Shown here: positions 1 through 7,043 of the stretch, piece after piece
Layout of the letters: every line of letters starts with the position of its first letter
Position numbering within the stretch: the stretch's first letter is position 1
NCBI GenBank assembly: GCA_964417885.1
Contig: CAYQKN010000059.1
Coordinates: forward strand, 1-20,971
DNA length: 20,971 nucleotides
Reading direction: 5' to 3'
Origin: UKL13-2 sp964417885
GTDB taxonomy: Bacteria > Pseudomonadota > Gammaproteobacteria > Burkholderiales > Usitatibacteraceae
Notes under the pieces: model-generated
Database searches by the model: none
What the model was told of the DNA's origin: nothing
Seen by the model: only the letters and a program-made list of their open reading frames with translations
Made by a program: the position numbers and the translations under genes

Positions 1-1008
1 CGAGCGCACACCGCGTGCCTCGTGGGCGCGCCAGCGCGCCACCATCGGGTGCCAGAACAGCGCGGCAAACAGGAATGGCGGCGACACACCCTTGTCCGCG
101 GCAATGCGCTGGTCGGTTCGCTCCAGGGCAAGCATGACAAAGGGCCGCGTCGCGGGATCATCAAACCACCGGTCCAGTTGCGGCAGCAAGCCGTGGTGCA
201 GGCCAAGCCTGCGCATGGTCTCGAGGCCGGCCAACGCATGGCCGGAAAACAGCAGCTTGAGCATTTCATCGAACAGGCGCGCGGTCGGCACGTTGTCGAG
301 CAAGGCGGCCAACGGGCGAATCGGTTTTTCGGTATCCGCGGCAATGGTGAAATCCAGCTTGGCAGCAAGCCGCGCCGCGCGCAGCATGCGCACCGGGTCT
401 TCACGGTAGCGGGATTCGGGATCGCCGATCATCACCACGCGCTTCTTCTGGATGTCCGGCACGCCGTGCACGAAATCCCAGACTTCCTCGCGGGTCGGAT
501 CGTAGAACAGCGCATTCATCGTGAAGTCACGCCGCACGGCGTCGTCCTGCTGGTTGCCGTAGACATTGTCACGCAGCAGCCTGCCATGTTCATCGGCACG
601 CGCATTGTGCTCGTCAGCCTCAACGTCGGTATGGCTGGACCGAAACGTCGAAACCTCGATGGTTTCATCACGAAACATCACGTGGACGATGCGAAAGCGC
701 CGACCGATGATGCGCGAGCGCCGAAACACGCCGCGCACCTGCTCCGGCGTCGCGCTGGTGGCAACGTCGAAGTCTTTCGGATGCCGACCGAGCAAGAGAT
801 CGCGCACCGCGCCGCCCACCACAAACGCCTGGTAGCCGGCCTTCTGCAGGCCGTCGCAAACGCTGATGGCGGCCTGCGACAGGTCGTCGCGGTGTATGCC
901 GTGTTCCGCCTGCGTATAGATACGCCAGGTGCCGTCAGCCGCCTTGCCGGCCGGCGACTTTGTCGCCGTCTTCCCGCCGAACACCTTCTGGATGAATTTT
1001 CTGATCAC
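1..1008 (-). CDS. pcnB: Poly(A) polymerase I, 3'-truncated by the window edge
   Basis: PcnB adds poly(A) tails to RNA 3' ends and so promotes decay of mRNA and small RNA in the cytoplasm. The 336 visible codons contain the nucleotidyltransferase signature GGAVRDLLLG (about residues 65-74) followed by KDFDVAT (about 78-84), whose Asp pair binds the catalytic metals. Then come RRDFTMNALFYD and RYREDPVRMLRA, both typical of the PcnB/CCA-adding class. PcnB is usually 450-500 residues, so the basic C-terminus lies beyond position 1. The start is a GTG whose first bases overlap the stop of the HAD gene (shared GTGA, 1005-1008), suggesting translational coupling; the resulting N-terminus, MIRKFIQKVFG, looks like other betaproteobacterial PcnB proteins. 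It is the last visible gene of the hda-HAD-pcnB group. A CCA-adding enzyme is less likely given the motif set and the context. Confidence 0.93.
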   Translation of the reverse strand, partial: MIRKFIQKVFGGKTATKSPAGKAADGTWRIYTQAEHGIHRDDLSQAAISVCDGLQKAGYQAFVVGGAVRDLLLGRHPKDFDVATSATPEQVRGVFRRSRIIGRRFRIVHVMFRDETIEVSTFRSSHTDVEADEHNARADEHGRLLRDNVYGNQQDDAVRRDFTMNALFYDPTREEVWDFVHGVPDIQKKRVVMIGDPESRYREDPVRMLRAARLAAKLDFTIAADTEKPIRPLAALLDNVPTARLFDEMLKLLFSGHALAGLETMRRLGLHHGLLPQLDRWFDDPATRPFVMLALERTDQRIAADKGVSPPFLFAALFWHPMVARWRAHEARGVRS

Positions 1009-1670
1009 GCGCGTGCATCCAGCTGAATGATCGGCCAGCCCTGGGTGGCGGCATGGTCGCGCAGCGTGGCGTCCGGGTTCACCGCAACGGCATGGCTGAC
1101 CACCTCGAGCAGTGGCAGATCGTTCAGCGAATCGCTGTAGAAGTAGCTGCGTTCAAAATCCGTCATTTTCTTTCCCATGCTCTGCAGCCATTGTTGGACG
1201 CGCGTGATCTTGCCTTCGCGAAACGATGGCAGGCCGGCTGGCCTGCCGGTATAGACGCCGCCCACCAGTTCCACATCGCAGCCGATCAGCGTGGCGATGC
1301 CGAATCGCGCCGCGATCGGCCCGGTGACAAATGAATTGGTGGCGGTCACGATTGCGCACAGATCATCGCGGTGGCGTTCGACCAGCTCGCGCGCCGCACG
1401 GCTGATCATCGGCTCGATCTTGCGCGTCATGAAGCGGTCATGCAAGGGCTTCATGTCGGCCGGCGTTTTGCCGGCGAGTGGCGCCAGCGCGAACGCGAGG
1501 TATTCGTGGATATCCAGCGTACCGGCCTTGTACTGTGCCCAGAACGCATCGTTCTTGCGCCGGAACACGTCACCATCGACCACGCCTTCCTCCACCAGGA
1601 ACTGTCCCCAGGCGTGATCGCTGTCGCCCGCCAGCAGGGTGTAATCGAGGTCAAACAAGGCAAGATTCAT
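1005..1670 (-). CDS. HAD-superfamily subclass IB phosphatase (SerB-like)
   Basis: This is a probable cytoplasmic phosphomonoesterase of 221 residues. Motif I is LFDLDYTLL, with nucleophile Asp7 and acid/base Asp9. Motif II is IVTATNS (about 108-113). Lys154 lies in the REGKI segment, and motif III is YSDSLNDLPLLE, with Asp180 and Asp184. The helical cap between motifs I and II fits the SerB/IB class. I chose the ATG at 1668-1670, which begins the protein four residues before Phe of motif I and leaves 5 nt after the hda stop. A TTG at 1677-1679 would overlap hda by 4 nt and is less likely. The gene sits between hda and pcnB, a position from memory conserved in Betaproteobacteria, but its substrate there is not known to me. 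Phosphoserine or another small phosphate ester is possible; the sequence alone does not decide. Confidence 0.9.
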   Translation of the reverse strand: MNLALFDLDYTLLAGDSDHAWGQFLVEEGVVDGDVFRRKNDAFWAQYKAGTLDIHEYLAFALAPLAGKTPADMKPLHDRFMTRKIEPMISRAARELVERHRDDLCAIVTATNSFVTGPIAARFGIATLIGCDVELVGGVYTGRPAGLPSFREGKITRVQQWLQSMGKKMTDFERSYFYSDSLNDLPLLEVVSHAVAVNPDATLRDHAATQGWPIIQLDARA

Positions 1671-1675
1671 CAGGC

Positions 1676-2338
1676 TCAAACCAGCAAGGGTTGGGAAATT
1701 TCACGCAGCAGCGGCAGCGTGATCTCACGCCCGGTCTCAATGGAATATTTGTCCAGCGCATCGAGCATGCCCACCAGCGACGCCATGTCCCGGCGCGAAT
1801 GACGCAGTAGATAGGCAACCACGTCGTCGCGCAGGCCGAAGCCGCGTGTCTGCGCATGTGCCCGCAAGGCGTCCGCCTTCTCGTCATCAGACAAGGGCTG
1901 AAGCTGGAATACCAGCCCGCTCCCAAGGCGCGAGGCCAGGTCGCGTCGTACCGGCAGGTCGCGCGGCGCAGCGTTACCGGTCGCGATCAGGAATCCGCTC
2001 GACAACTGCTGCAGGTTGATCAGGTTGAACACGGCGTGCTGTGACGGTTCGTCGAGCGAAGCGGCGTCATCAACGGCGACGCCGGTGCCGGACTGCGCCT
2101 CCGGCGCCGTTTCGTCATCCGCCTGCAGCCTGGCCGCCGGCAAGCCGCAGGCACGCACCAGGTGCGACTTGCCGCTGCCACTGGCGCCCCAGAAATACAG
2201 TACCTTCGCCGGCACGTCCGCGGCGGGCGTCTGCAGCATGGCATTCAAGGCGCCGATCGCTTCGGCATTTCTGCCAATGACAAAATTCGCCAGGGTTGGC
2301 GCCGGGGCGGGGATAAGGTCGAGCACGAGCTGTTTCAC
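1676..2338 (-). CDS. hda: DnaA-related inactivator Hda
   Basis: Hda binds the DNA-loaded beta clamp and stimulates ATP hydrolysis by DnaA, preventing re-initiation of replication. The protein is 220 residues, close to the usual 225-235. The N-terminus KQLVLDL resembles the clamp-binding motif of Hda (QLSLPL-type). Walker A is GASGSGKS (51-58), Walker B is VAVDDAA (Asp90-Asp91), a sensor-1-like segment is FLIATGN, and a C-terminal lid domain follows. The GTG at 2336-2338 is chosen because it gives exactly the family N-terminus; a TTG reading back to 2437 would add 33 residues without family resemblance. No Shine-Dalgarno precedes the GTG, while a perfect TATAAT lies 8-13 nt upstream, so a leaderless or near-leaderless transcript is possible. 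The HAD and pcnB genes follow at once. Confidence 0.9.
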   Translation of the reverse strand: MKQLVLDLIPAPAPTLANFVIGRNAEAIGALNAMLQTPAADVPAKVLYFWGASGSGKSHLVRACGLPAARLQADDETAPEAQSGTGVAVDDAASLDEPSQHAVFNLINLQQLSSGFLIATGNAAPRDLPVRRDLASRLGSGLVFQLQPLSDDEKADALRAHAQTRGFGLRDDVVAYLLRHSRRDMASLVGMLDALDKYSIETGREITLPLLREISQPLLV

Positions 2339-2345
2339 AGCCGCA

Positions 2346-2351
2346 ATTATA
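2346..2351 (-). promoter_or_regulatory. Candidate -10 element for the hda operon
   Basis: The minus strand reads TATAAT here, a perfect sigma70 -10 hexamer, in the gap between the exbB terminator and hda. No convincing -35 lies 16-18 nt upstream (the hexamer there is TCGGCC), so it would be weak or activator-dependent. The expected start point falls about one base before the hda GTG. Confidence 0.35.
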
Positions 2352-2374
2352 CGTGCCCCCCGGGGCCGGGCCGA

Positions 2375-2407
2375 TAAAAAAGCCGCCCGGTGGCGCCGGG
2401 CGGCTTT
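2375..2407 (-). terminator. Rho-independent terminator after exbB
   Basis: A 12-bp perfect stem (2379-2390 with 2396-2407; core GCCGCCCGG/CCGGGCGGC) with a 5-nt loop is followed on the minus strand by a run of six T (2376-2381). It lies 36 nt downstream of the exbB stop and upstream of hda, so it separates the Ton unit from the hda operon. Confidence 0.88.
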
Positions 2408-2442
2408 GAGAAATTCCACGCAATCTGTCGGTGGCAACAGGC

Positions 2443-3033
2443 TTATTTGTGTTCCATGCCAGCACGCAGCAACAGGATCTTCAGGTGATCATTGATGCGC
2501 TCGACCTTTTCGTTGAAGCTGTTGAAAAACAGCAGGCCATACAGCGCAACGCCAATACCCAGCGCCGTGGCATACAAGGCGGTACCGATGCCCTTGGATA
2601 CCGAGGCCGGGTCGGAGATACCCGACTGGGCGAGAACGGCAAAGGTGTCAATGATGCCGAGGATGGTACCGAGCAGGCCGAGCAGTGGCGCTGCCGTGAC
2701 GATGGTGTCCAGCAGCCACAGGCGGGAATTCAATGCGTGGCGCTGACCGATATAGACCGTCTCGATACAGTCCTCGACATCGATGTGATTTTTCAGCGTC
2801 GGCTTGGCCGTGAGGAACTCGCGCAGGGCGTTGGAGGCGACCTTGTCCTGATTGAGGTATTCCGCCGGCAGCTTGTCGATATTGGTATCGATCGTCATCT
2901 CCACCAGTTTCTTTGCCTGCCGTCCGGTAAAGGCAAAGAAAATCATCCGCTCGATAATGATCAGGGTGACGATGAACGCGGCGATGTAGAGGCCGTAGAA
3001 CGTAACGTCATGCAGGAGTTGTTGTGTAGTCAT
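2443..3033 (-). CDS. exbB: ExbB/TolQ/MotA-family proton channel protein
   Basis: ExbB forms the inner-membrane pentameric channel which, with ExbD, uses the proton gradient to energise TonB. The protein is 196 residues with three predicted membrane segments, about 12-33, 107-134 and 147-172. The conserved block LWLLDTIVTAAPLLGLLGTILGIIDTF sits in TM2 (the PLLGLLGT signature) and SKGIGTALYATALGIGVAL in TM3. The ATG at 3031-3033 is preferred. An upstream GTG (3075) would start inside a hairpin and add 14 residues of unusual sequence. No good Shine-Dalgarno is seen. exbB stands last in the unit, downstream of the receptor and separated from exbD and tonB by about 2.5 kb, unlike the usual adjacent exbB-exbD pair. 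The hairpin at 3056-3082 lies between the receptor and this gene and may set the ratio of the two. Confidence 0.93.
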   Translation of the reverse strand: MTTQQLLHDVTFYGLYIAAFIVTLIIIERMIFFAFTGRQAKKLVEMTIDTNIDKLPAEYLNQDKVASNALREFLTAKPTLKNHIDVEDCIETVYIGQRHALNSRLWLLDTIVTAAPLLGLLGTILGIIDTFAVLAQSGISDPASVSKGIGTALYATALGIGVALYGLLFFNSFNEKVERINDHLKILLLRAGMEHK

Positions 3034-3045
3034 GTTTTGCCCGGG

Positions 3046-3082
3046 GAAAAAGAATAACGGGTGTGGCAGCGCCACACCCGTT
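3046..3082 (-). terminator. Intercistronic hairpin, candidate leaky terminator between receptor and exbB
   Basis: A 12-bp perfect stem (3056-3067 with 3071-3082) closes a 3-nt loop. On the minus strand the 3' arm ends in TT and is followed by ATTCTTTTT, a broken T tract. It lies 20 nt after the receptor stop and ends about 22 nt before the exbB ATG. Because no separate exbB promoter is evident, it more likely attenuates or stabilises than fully stops transcription. Confidence 0.6.
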
Positions 3083-3101
3083 TGCCACTGTCAATCGGCG
3101 A

Positions 3102-5498
3102 TCAGAAATCCATCGTCACCGATGCGCTGGTGAAGCGCGGCGCACCGACGTAGTAGAACACCGCGCCGCTGCCGGTTGTCACGCCGGCAATCGGCCGTGC
3201 ATTGCGCACGAAGCTGGATCCGCTGCCGGCGCTGAGGACCAGGTAGTTCTTGTCCAGCAGGTTGGAAACGTTCAGGCGCAGCGTCACGTTCTTGATCCAC
3301 TGAGTGTTCGGCAGGCGATAACCCATGCTGAGATCGGTCAGGTGGAAGCCGGGAACTGCTTCGTCATTAACCAGGCTCGAATAACGCAGGCCGGTGAACT
3401 TGTTCGACAGCGTGGCCAGGAACGGGCCATTCGCATACTGGACCGTCATGCCGGCCAGCAGCTTCGGCGTATCCGGGAATTCCTTGCCAGCGGTCGGCAA
3501 CCGGTTGGTCAACGTTGCCGTCGGCGCGGCGTCCTGGAAATCCTGCTCCATCTTCGAACGCGTGTACGTCACCGAGCCATAAACACTGAAGCCCTTGTAG
3601 GGACGGGTGCCGGCTTCGAGTTCAAGGCCGCGAATGTTGGCGTCGCCCACGTTGGTATCCACGCGGCGTGCCAGATCCTGGTCAAACGCGGTCGAGATGC
3701 GATCCTTGAACTTGGTCGCAAAAGCGGTGCCGGAGAAAGTGAACACGTCTGACAAATAACGATAACCGACGTCGGTGGTCAGCGAGGTTTCCTGCTTCAC
3801 ATTCGGGAAAATCAGCTGTCCCGCAACGATGGCTGTCGCCGCCAGGTTGAAGTTGTTGGTGGTGCGCGAGCCCTTGGTCACGTTACCGAACACCTGGTGC
3901 GCATCGGTCACGCTGTAACGCACGCCAAGGCTGGGATTGGTGTTCTTTTCCGTCTTGGTGCGGTCATAGGTGATCGCCGAGGCACCACCCGCATCGTTGG
4001 CGTAGTTGGTGAAGTAGCGCTTCAGTTCCGGGAATTTGATCGACGGGATCAGTGTCAGCCGGTCATTCATCAGGCTGATCGTGTCCTGGATGAAAAACGA
4101 CTTCGCCGACGAGACGGTGAACTGGTCGCGGCCCTGGTAGAACGAGCCGTCAATACGTCGCAGCAGCTGCGACGGATCCTGCAGCCAGTAATCCGGCACC
4201 GTGCCGTCCACGGCCAGCTTGACCGCGGGCTGGGTCTGGCGATGGCGCGCGCGCTCGAACCAGTAGCCGGCCATGATGCGGTGGTTGGCAATCTGCCAGT
4301 TCATCTTGACCGTCGCACCCGGGCGGAAGGTCTCCGTCACGCTGGAGCGGAACACCGACACGGTATCGAGGCGGTCGCCGTCACCGTTGATGTCCAGCAA
4401 GCCGCCGCGCAGACTGGTGGTCCCGGTGCCTTCACGCAGGGTGACCACGGTCGGGGCCGGTCCGTTGCCGTTGCCGAAGCCGTACCAGAAATACGGTTCG
4501 ACATCGAGGCGCAGGGTCGGGGTGAGCGCGAACCAGCCCTTGGCGGTCACGACAGCGTTGCGGAACGGGTTGATCGGGATGGTCCAATAGCCGTCCGGAC
4601 GGCTCGGGGTCGACTGTGCGGTGCCGGCAACGGCGGCCGGATCAGGAATCCAGACCTTGGCATAGTCCAGTTCACGCCCGCCAGCCGCGATGTTGGCCAG
4701 CGAGAGGGAGCGGATGTTGTTGTTGATGGCGTCGTTCCACAGTGCGGTCAGCTGCAGGCTGGAACCCTTGCCCAGGTTGTAGAACGCCTTGAAGTCGATA
4801 TGGTTGCGGTTCGCGCCGCCAACGCCTTTCCACTTGGAAGACTGGGCATGCGAATACGACAGGAACGCCTTGAAGTTGCCCAGCAGGCCGGTGTCGACAC
4901 GCAGGAAAGTCTTGGCCAGGTTGAGGCCGCCAACGGTATGCGTCAGGCGGGTACGGTATTTGTCCAGCGGGCTGGACGACACGATACCGATGTTGCCGCC
5001 GGTGGCGCCGACGTGCGGCGCTTCGTTGTCGGCTGATCCCTGGGTGACAAATACTTCCTGCAGGTTTTCCTGGTCAACATATTCCTGCGGGAACACGGCA
5101 AAGTTGCCTGAGTCATTCACCGGCGCGCCATCGACCGTGAAACCCATCTGGTCGGAATTGAAACCGCGCACGCGCAGCGAGCCGCCGAACAGGCCAGTCG
5201 CGTCCTGGCTGGACGTATTCACACCGGGCAACAGCTCAATCAACTGAAACGGATTGGCGGTGGTGCGCTGTTTGTCGATGGCTGAACGCGTGGTGGTGGA
5301 ACGTGCCTTGGTGCCTTCTTCCTGGATGATGTTGCCGGTACCAAGCCTGTCGCCTTCACCGGTGATGTTGATGGTGCCCAGCTCGGTGGTTTTCTTGTCG
5401 TCTTTTTTCTCGGCCGGAGCGGGAGTCTGCGCCAGCGCGGCGCCAGACACGAACAGGCTCGAAATGACGAGTGCCAGTACTTTGGGTTGAAGTTTCAT
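3102..5498 (-). CDS. TonB-dependent outer-membrane receptor
   Basis: This 798-residue protein should form a 22-strand outer-membrane barrel that imports a ligand using TonB energy. It has a clear signal peptide (MKLQPKVLALVISSLFVSGA, cleavage likely after ALA at residue 23). A charged linker, a weak TonB-box-like stretch near 40-48, and a plug domain (about 65-175, with LPGVNTSS, LRVRGFNSDQ, VDGAPVND and VGATGGNI) follow. The barrel ends in Phe (SASVTMDF), the usual outer-membrane assembly signal. Residues 369-378 read DINGDGDRLD, a calcium-binding-like acidic loop probably in an extracellular turn. An AGGA Shine-Dalgarno lies 7 nt before the ATG. It follows tonB by 62 nt. The substrate is not evident: siderophore, heme and B12 are all possible, but the neighbouring 5'-nucleotidase, nucleoside transporter and secreted nuclease make a nucleotide- or phosphate-related ligand worth considering. 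Confidence 0.93.
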   Translation of the reverse strand: MKLQPKVLALVISSLFVSGAALAQTPAPAEKKDDKKTTELGTINITGEGDRLGTGNIIQEEGTKARSTTTRSAIDKQRTTANPFQLIELLPGVNTSSQDATGLFGGSLRVRGFNSDQMGFTVDGAPVNDSGNFAVFPQEYVDQENLQEVFVTQGSADNEAPHVGATGGNIGIVSSSPLDKYRTRLTHTVGGLNLAKTFLRVDTGLLGNFKAFLSYSHAQSSKWKGVGGANRNHIDFKAFYNLGKGSSLQLTALWNDAINNNIRSLSLANIAAGGRELDYAKVWIPDPAAVAGTAQSTPSRPDGYWTIPINPFRNAVVTAKGWFALTPTLRLDVEPYFWYGFGNGNGPAPTVVTLREGTGTTSLRGGLLDINGDGDRLDTVSVFRSSVTETFRPGATVKMNWQIANHRIMAGYWFERARHRQTQPAVKLAVDGTVPDYWLQDPSQLLRRIDGSFYQGRDQFTVSSAKSFFIQDTISLMNDRLTLIPSIKFPELKRYFTNYANDAGGASAITYDRTKTEKNTNPSLGVRYSVTDAHQVFGNVTKGSRTTNNFNLAATAIVAGQLIFPNVKQETSLTTDVGYRYLSDVFTFSGTAFATKFKDRISTAFDQDLARRVDTNVGDANIRGLELEAGTRPYKGFSVYGSVTYTRSKMEQDFQDAAPTATLTNRLPTAGKEFPDTPKLLAGMTVQYANGPFLATLSNKFTGLRYSSLVNDEAVPGFHLTDLSMGYRLPNTQWIKNVTLRLNVSNLLDKNYLVLSAGSGSSFVRNARPIAGVTTGSGAVFYYVGAPRFTSASVTMDF

Positions 5499-5560
5499 GA
5501 TGGATTCCTGTGAAGTGATGACAAGGGTGAAAAGGCAATGCCGAGCTTTTTTAGTCAGAC

Positions 5561-6229
5561 CTAGTTTTGCTGCTCAAGGTTATATTCCAGCGAGACGGTG
5601 AAGCGATGCGACGGCTGACCCGCGTAGGCTTCAGGCGGGAAGGACGGAAATTTGCCCTGGCGGACCGTTGCCAGGGCAGCGTTGTCGAGGATGATCGAGT
5701 CCGAGGTTTTCGCGATGCCCGCATCCTTGAGGGAGCCGTCGCGATTGACCTCCAGCCACAGGCCGACCTTGCCGGTCGGGCGCTGCGAACGCGCCTCGCG
5801 ACTGGTCGGATATCGTTTGATCGATTCCAGGTAGCCGCGAATGATGCGTTCGTAGCTGACCTGAATGGCGCCAATGTCGACACGGGGAGCGGCCGCGACC
5901 GGCGGCGCTTCGACGCGCGGCGTTTCAATGGCGCGCGGCGGCTCCGGTGGCGCCGGCTTTACGTCGAGCACCACGCTGTCCTTGGTGATGATGTCCGCCG
6001 GCGGTTGCGGCACCACCGACTCGACTTTCTGCGGCTGCTCTTCCTGCACCACCTTTGGCGGCGGCGGCGGGGGCGGCGGCGGTTCGGTCAGGTCGATCTG
6101 CTGTTCGAACAGGTCTTTCGGCGCCATCGCTTCCATCACTTTCGTCAGCGGCGTCGTGATCACCAGGATCATCACAATGATCGCCGGCGGGCCGGAAAAT
6201 ATCTGGCGGAAGCGGTAAAGAAATTCCAT
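5561..6229 (-). CDS. tonB: Energy transducer TonB
   Basis: TonB spans the periplasm and passes the force generated by ExbB/ExbD to outer-membrane receptors. The protein is 222 residues. A short N-terminal cytoplasmic part leads to a membrane segment (about 14-32, AIIVMILVITTPLTKV). A Pro-rich periplasmic spacer follows, with nine consecutive prolines at 50-58 and further PxP stretches to about 115. The C-terminal TonB domain (about 135-217) includes YPTSREARSQRPTGKVGLWL and ends in a beta strand, FTVSLEYNL. It starts 12 nt after exbD, with no obvious Shine-Dalgarno, so coupling to exbD translation is likely. The receptor gene follows. The dedicated arrangement suggests that this TonB serves mainly the adjacent receptor. 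Confidence 0.93.
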   Translation of the reverse strand: MEFLYRFRQIFSGPPAIIVMILVITTPLTKVMEAMAPKDLFEQQIDLTEPPPPPPPPPKVVQEEQPQKVESVVPQPPADIITKDSVVLDVKPAPPEPPRAIETPRVEAPPVAAAPRVDIGAIQVSYERIIRGYLESIKRYPTSREARSQRPTGKVGLWLEVNRDGSLKDAGIAKTSDSIILDNAALATVRQGKFPSFPPEAYAGQPSHRFTVSLEYNLEQQN

Positions 6230-6241
6230 GGATGCGAAACG

Positions 6242-6664
6242 TTACGCCGGCTTCTTCTTGGCGGCGATGGTCAGGCTGTCGAAACCGGCACCCTTGACCA
6301 CATCCATGACGTCGATCACCTTCTGCAACGGTACCGAATCATCGCCGTTGAGGATGACGATGAACTTCTGGTTGGTCTTTGCCTTCGACTTGCGGTCGTA
6401 CAGCACCTTCGGGATCGCGCGGATGTCGGTGACTTCACCGTCGACCAGGTGGGTGCCGTCGGCACCGATCGTGATCACCGCCCGCAATGGCGCCAGCAGT
6501 TCCTGCGATTGCGATGACTTGGGAATGTTGGTTTTCAGGCCCTGCGCCGGAATCACGTTGATGCTGACCAGCACAAAGAACACCAGCAGGAACATCATCA
6601 CATCGATCATCGGAATGATCTCAATGCGACCTTTCTTGCGTGGTTTTTCGTTCCATCCCTTCAT
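6242..6664 (-). CDS. exbD: ExbD/TolR-family biopolymer transport protein
   Basis: ExbD works inside the ExbB pentamer as part of the proton-driven motor for TonB. The protein is 140 residues with a single membrane segment (about 18-38, PMIDVMMFLLVFFVLVSINV). Asp21 in this segment matches the essential protonatable Asp of the family (Asp25 in E. coli ExbD). A periplasmic domain follows, with the usual ending (VIDVMDVVKGAGFDSLTIA). The ATG at 6662-6664 has AGGGAG 4 nt upstream. It is the first gene of the exbD-tonB-receptor-exbB unit. A candidate promoter lies about 140 nt upstream. Confidence 0.93.
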   Translation of the reverse strand: MKGWNEKPRKKGRIEIIPMIDVMMFLLVFFVLVSINVIPAQGLKTNIPKSSQSQELLAPLRAVITIGADGTHLVDGEVTDIRAIPKVLYDRKSKAKTNQKFIVILNGDDSVPLQKVIDVMDVVKGAGFDSLTIAAKKKPA

Positions 6665-6801
6665 GCGACTCCCTGTATTCGAAAACCATCCAGTCCCGAA
6701 ACCATGCCTGATGCCGGGAACTCACCGCCTCTGTATGCCGCTCGCTGGTCGCAAAAGATTGTTGAATTGAACGGCGGCGCAATCCTGCTTTGTAGCGCCG
6801 A

Positions 6802-6830
6802 ATTATGACGGATTCATGATCATAAGTGAA
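6802..6830 (-). promoter_or_regulatory. Candidate sigma70 promoter for the exbD-tonB-receptor unit
   Basis: On the minus strand TTCACT (6825-6830) and CATAAT (6802-6807) are separated by exactly 17 nt, matching the -35 and -10 consensus at 4/6 and 5/6 positions. The spacer contains the 8-bp palindrome ATGATCAT (6816-6823), which could be an operator half. The expected leader to exbD is about 130 nt. No Fur box, Pho box or known riboswitch was recognised in it. Confidence 0.45.
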
Positions 6831-6952
6831 CCAATCAGTCAGGTTACGACCCCTGATCGAGTAATTTATGCCGCCAGATCAACAGCTTCCAATTCAATGC
6901 TGATTTTCAATGCGAACTTTGCCGCTGTCATATCCAGAAGTGAAGCGACTGA

Positions 6953-6976
6953 ATTTGTTGCGCACATGCAACAAAT
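6953..6976. repeat. Inverted repeat downstream of the 5'-nucleotidase gene
   Basis: A 9-bp perfect stem (ATTTGTTGC with GCAACAAAT) closes a 6-nt loop, about 70-90 nt past the nucleotidase stop and about 290 nt upstream of exbD. On the minus strand only a short TT follows, so it is a poor terminator; it could be a binding dyad. It lies in the 379-nt gap 6665-7043, which otherwise holds the candidate exbD promoter, a direct repeat TTCAATGC (6893-6900 and 6906-6913), and no convincing gene. Confidence 0.5.
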
Positions 6977-7043
6977 GCGGCGCCTCCCCGCTCGCAAGCG
7001 CCGGCGGCATGTCGCCGACGAGGCGATGCAACCACCAATGCGA

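Noticed and set aside
22..1026. 334-codon plus-strand reading frame
   Set aside because: It is antisense to pcnB, whose motifs (GGAVRD, KDFDVAT, RRDFTMNAL) run through the whole opposite strand. High GC content creates long shadow frames.
6665..6795. Cobalamin or other metabolite riboswitch in the exbD leader
   Set aside because: A roughly 130-nt leader before a Ton unit invited the check, but no B12-box or other conserved riboswitch core was found by eye.
6925..6942. Pho box near the Ton unit
   Set aside because: CTGTCAT at 6925-6931 matches one half-site, but the second half at the required spacing reads AGAAGTG. One 7-mer is not enough.
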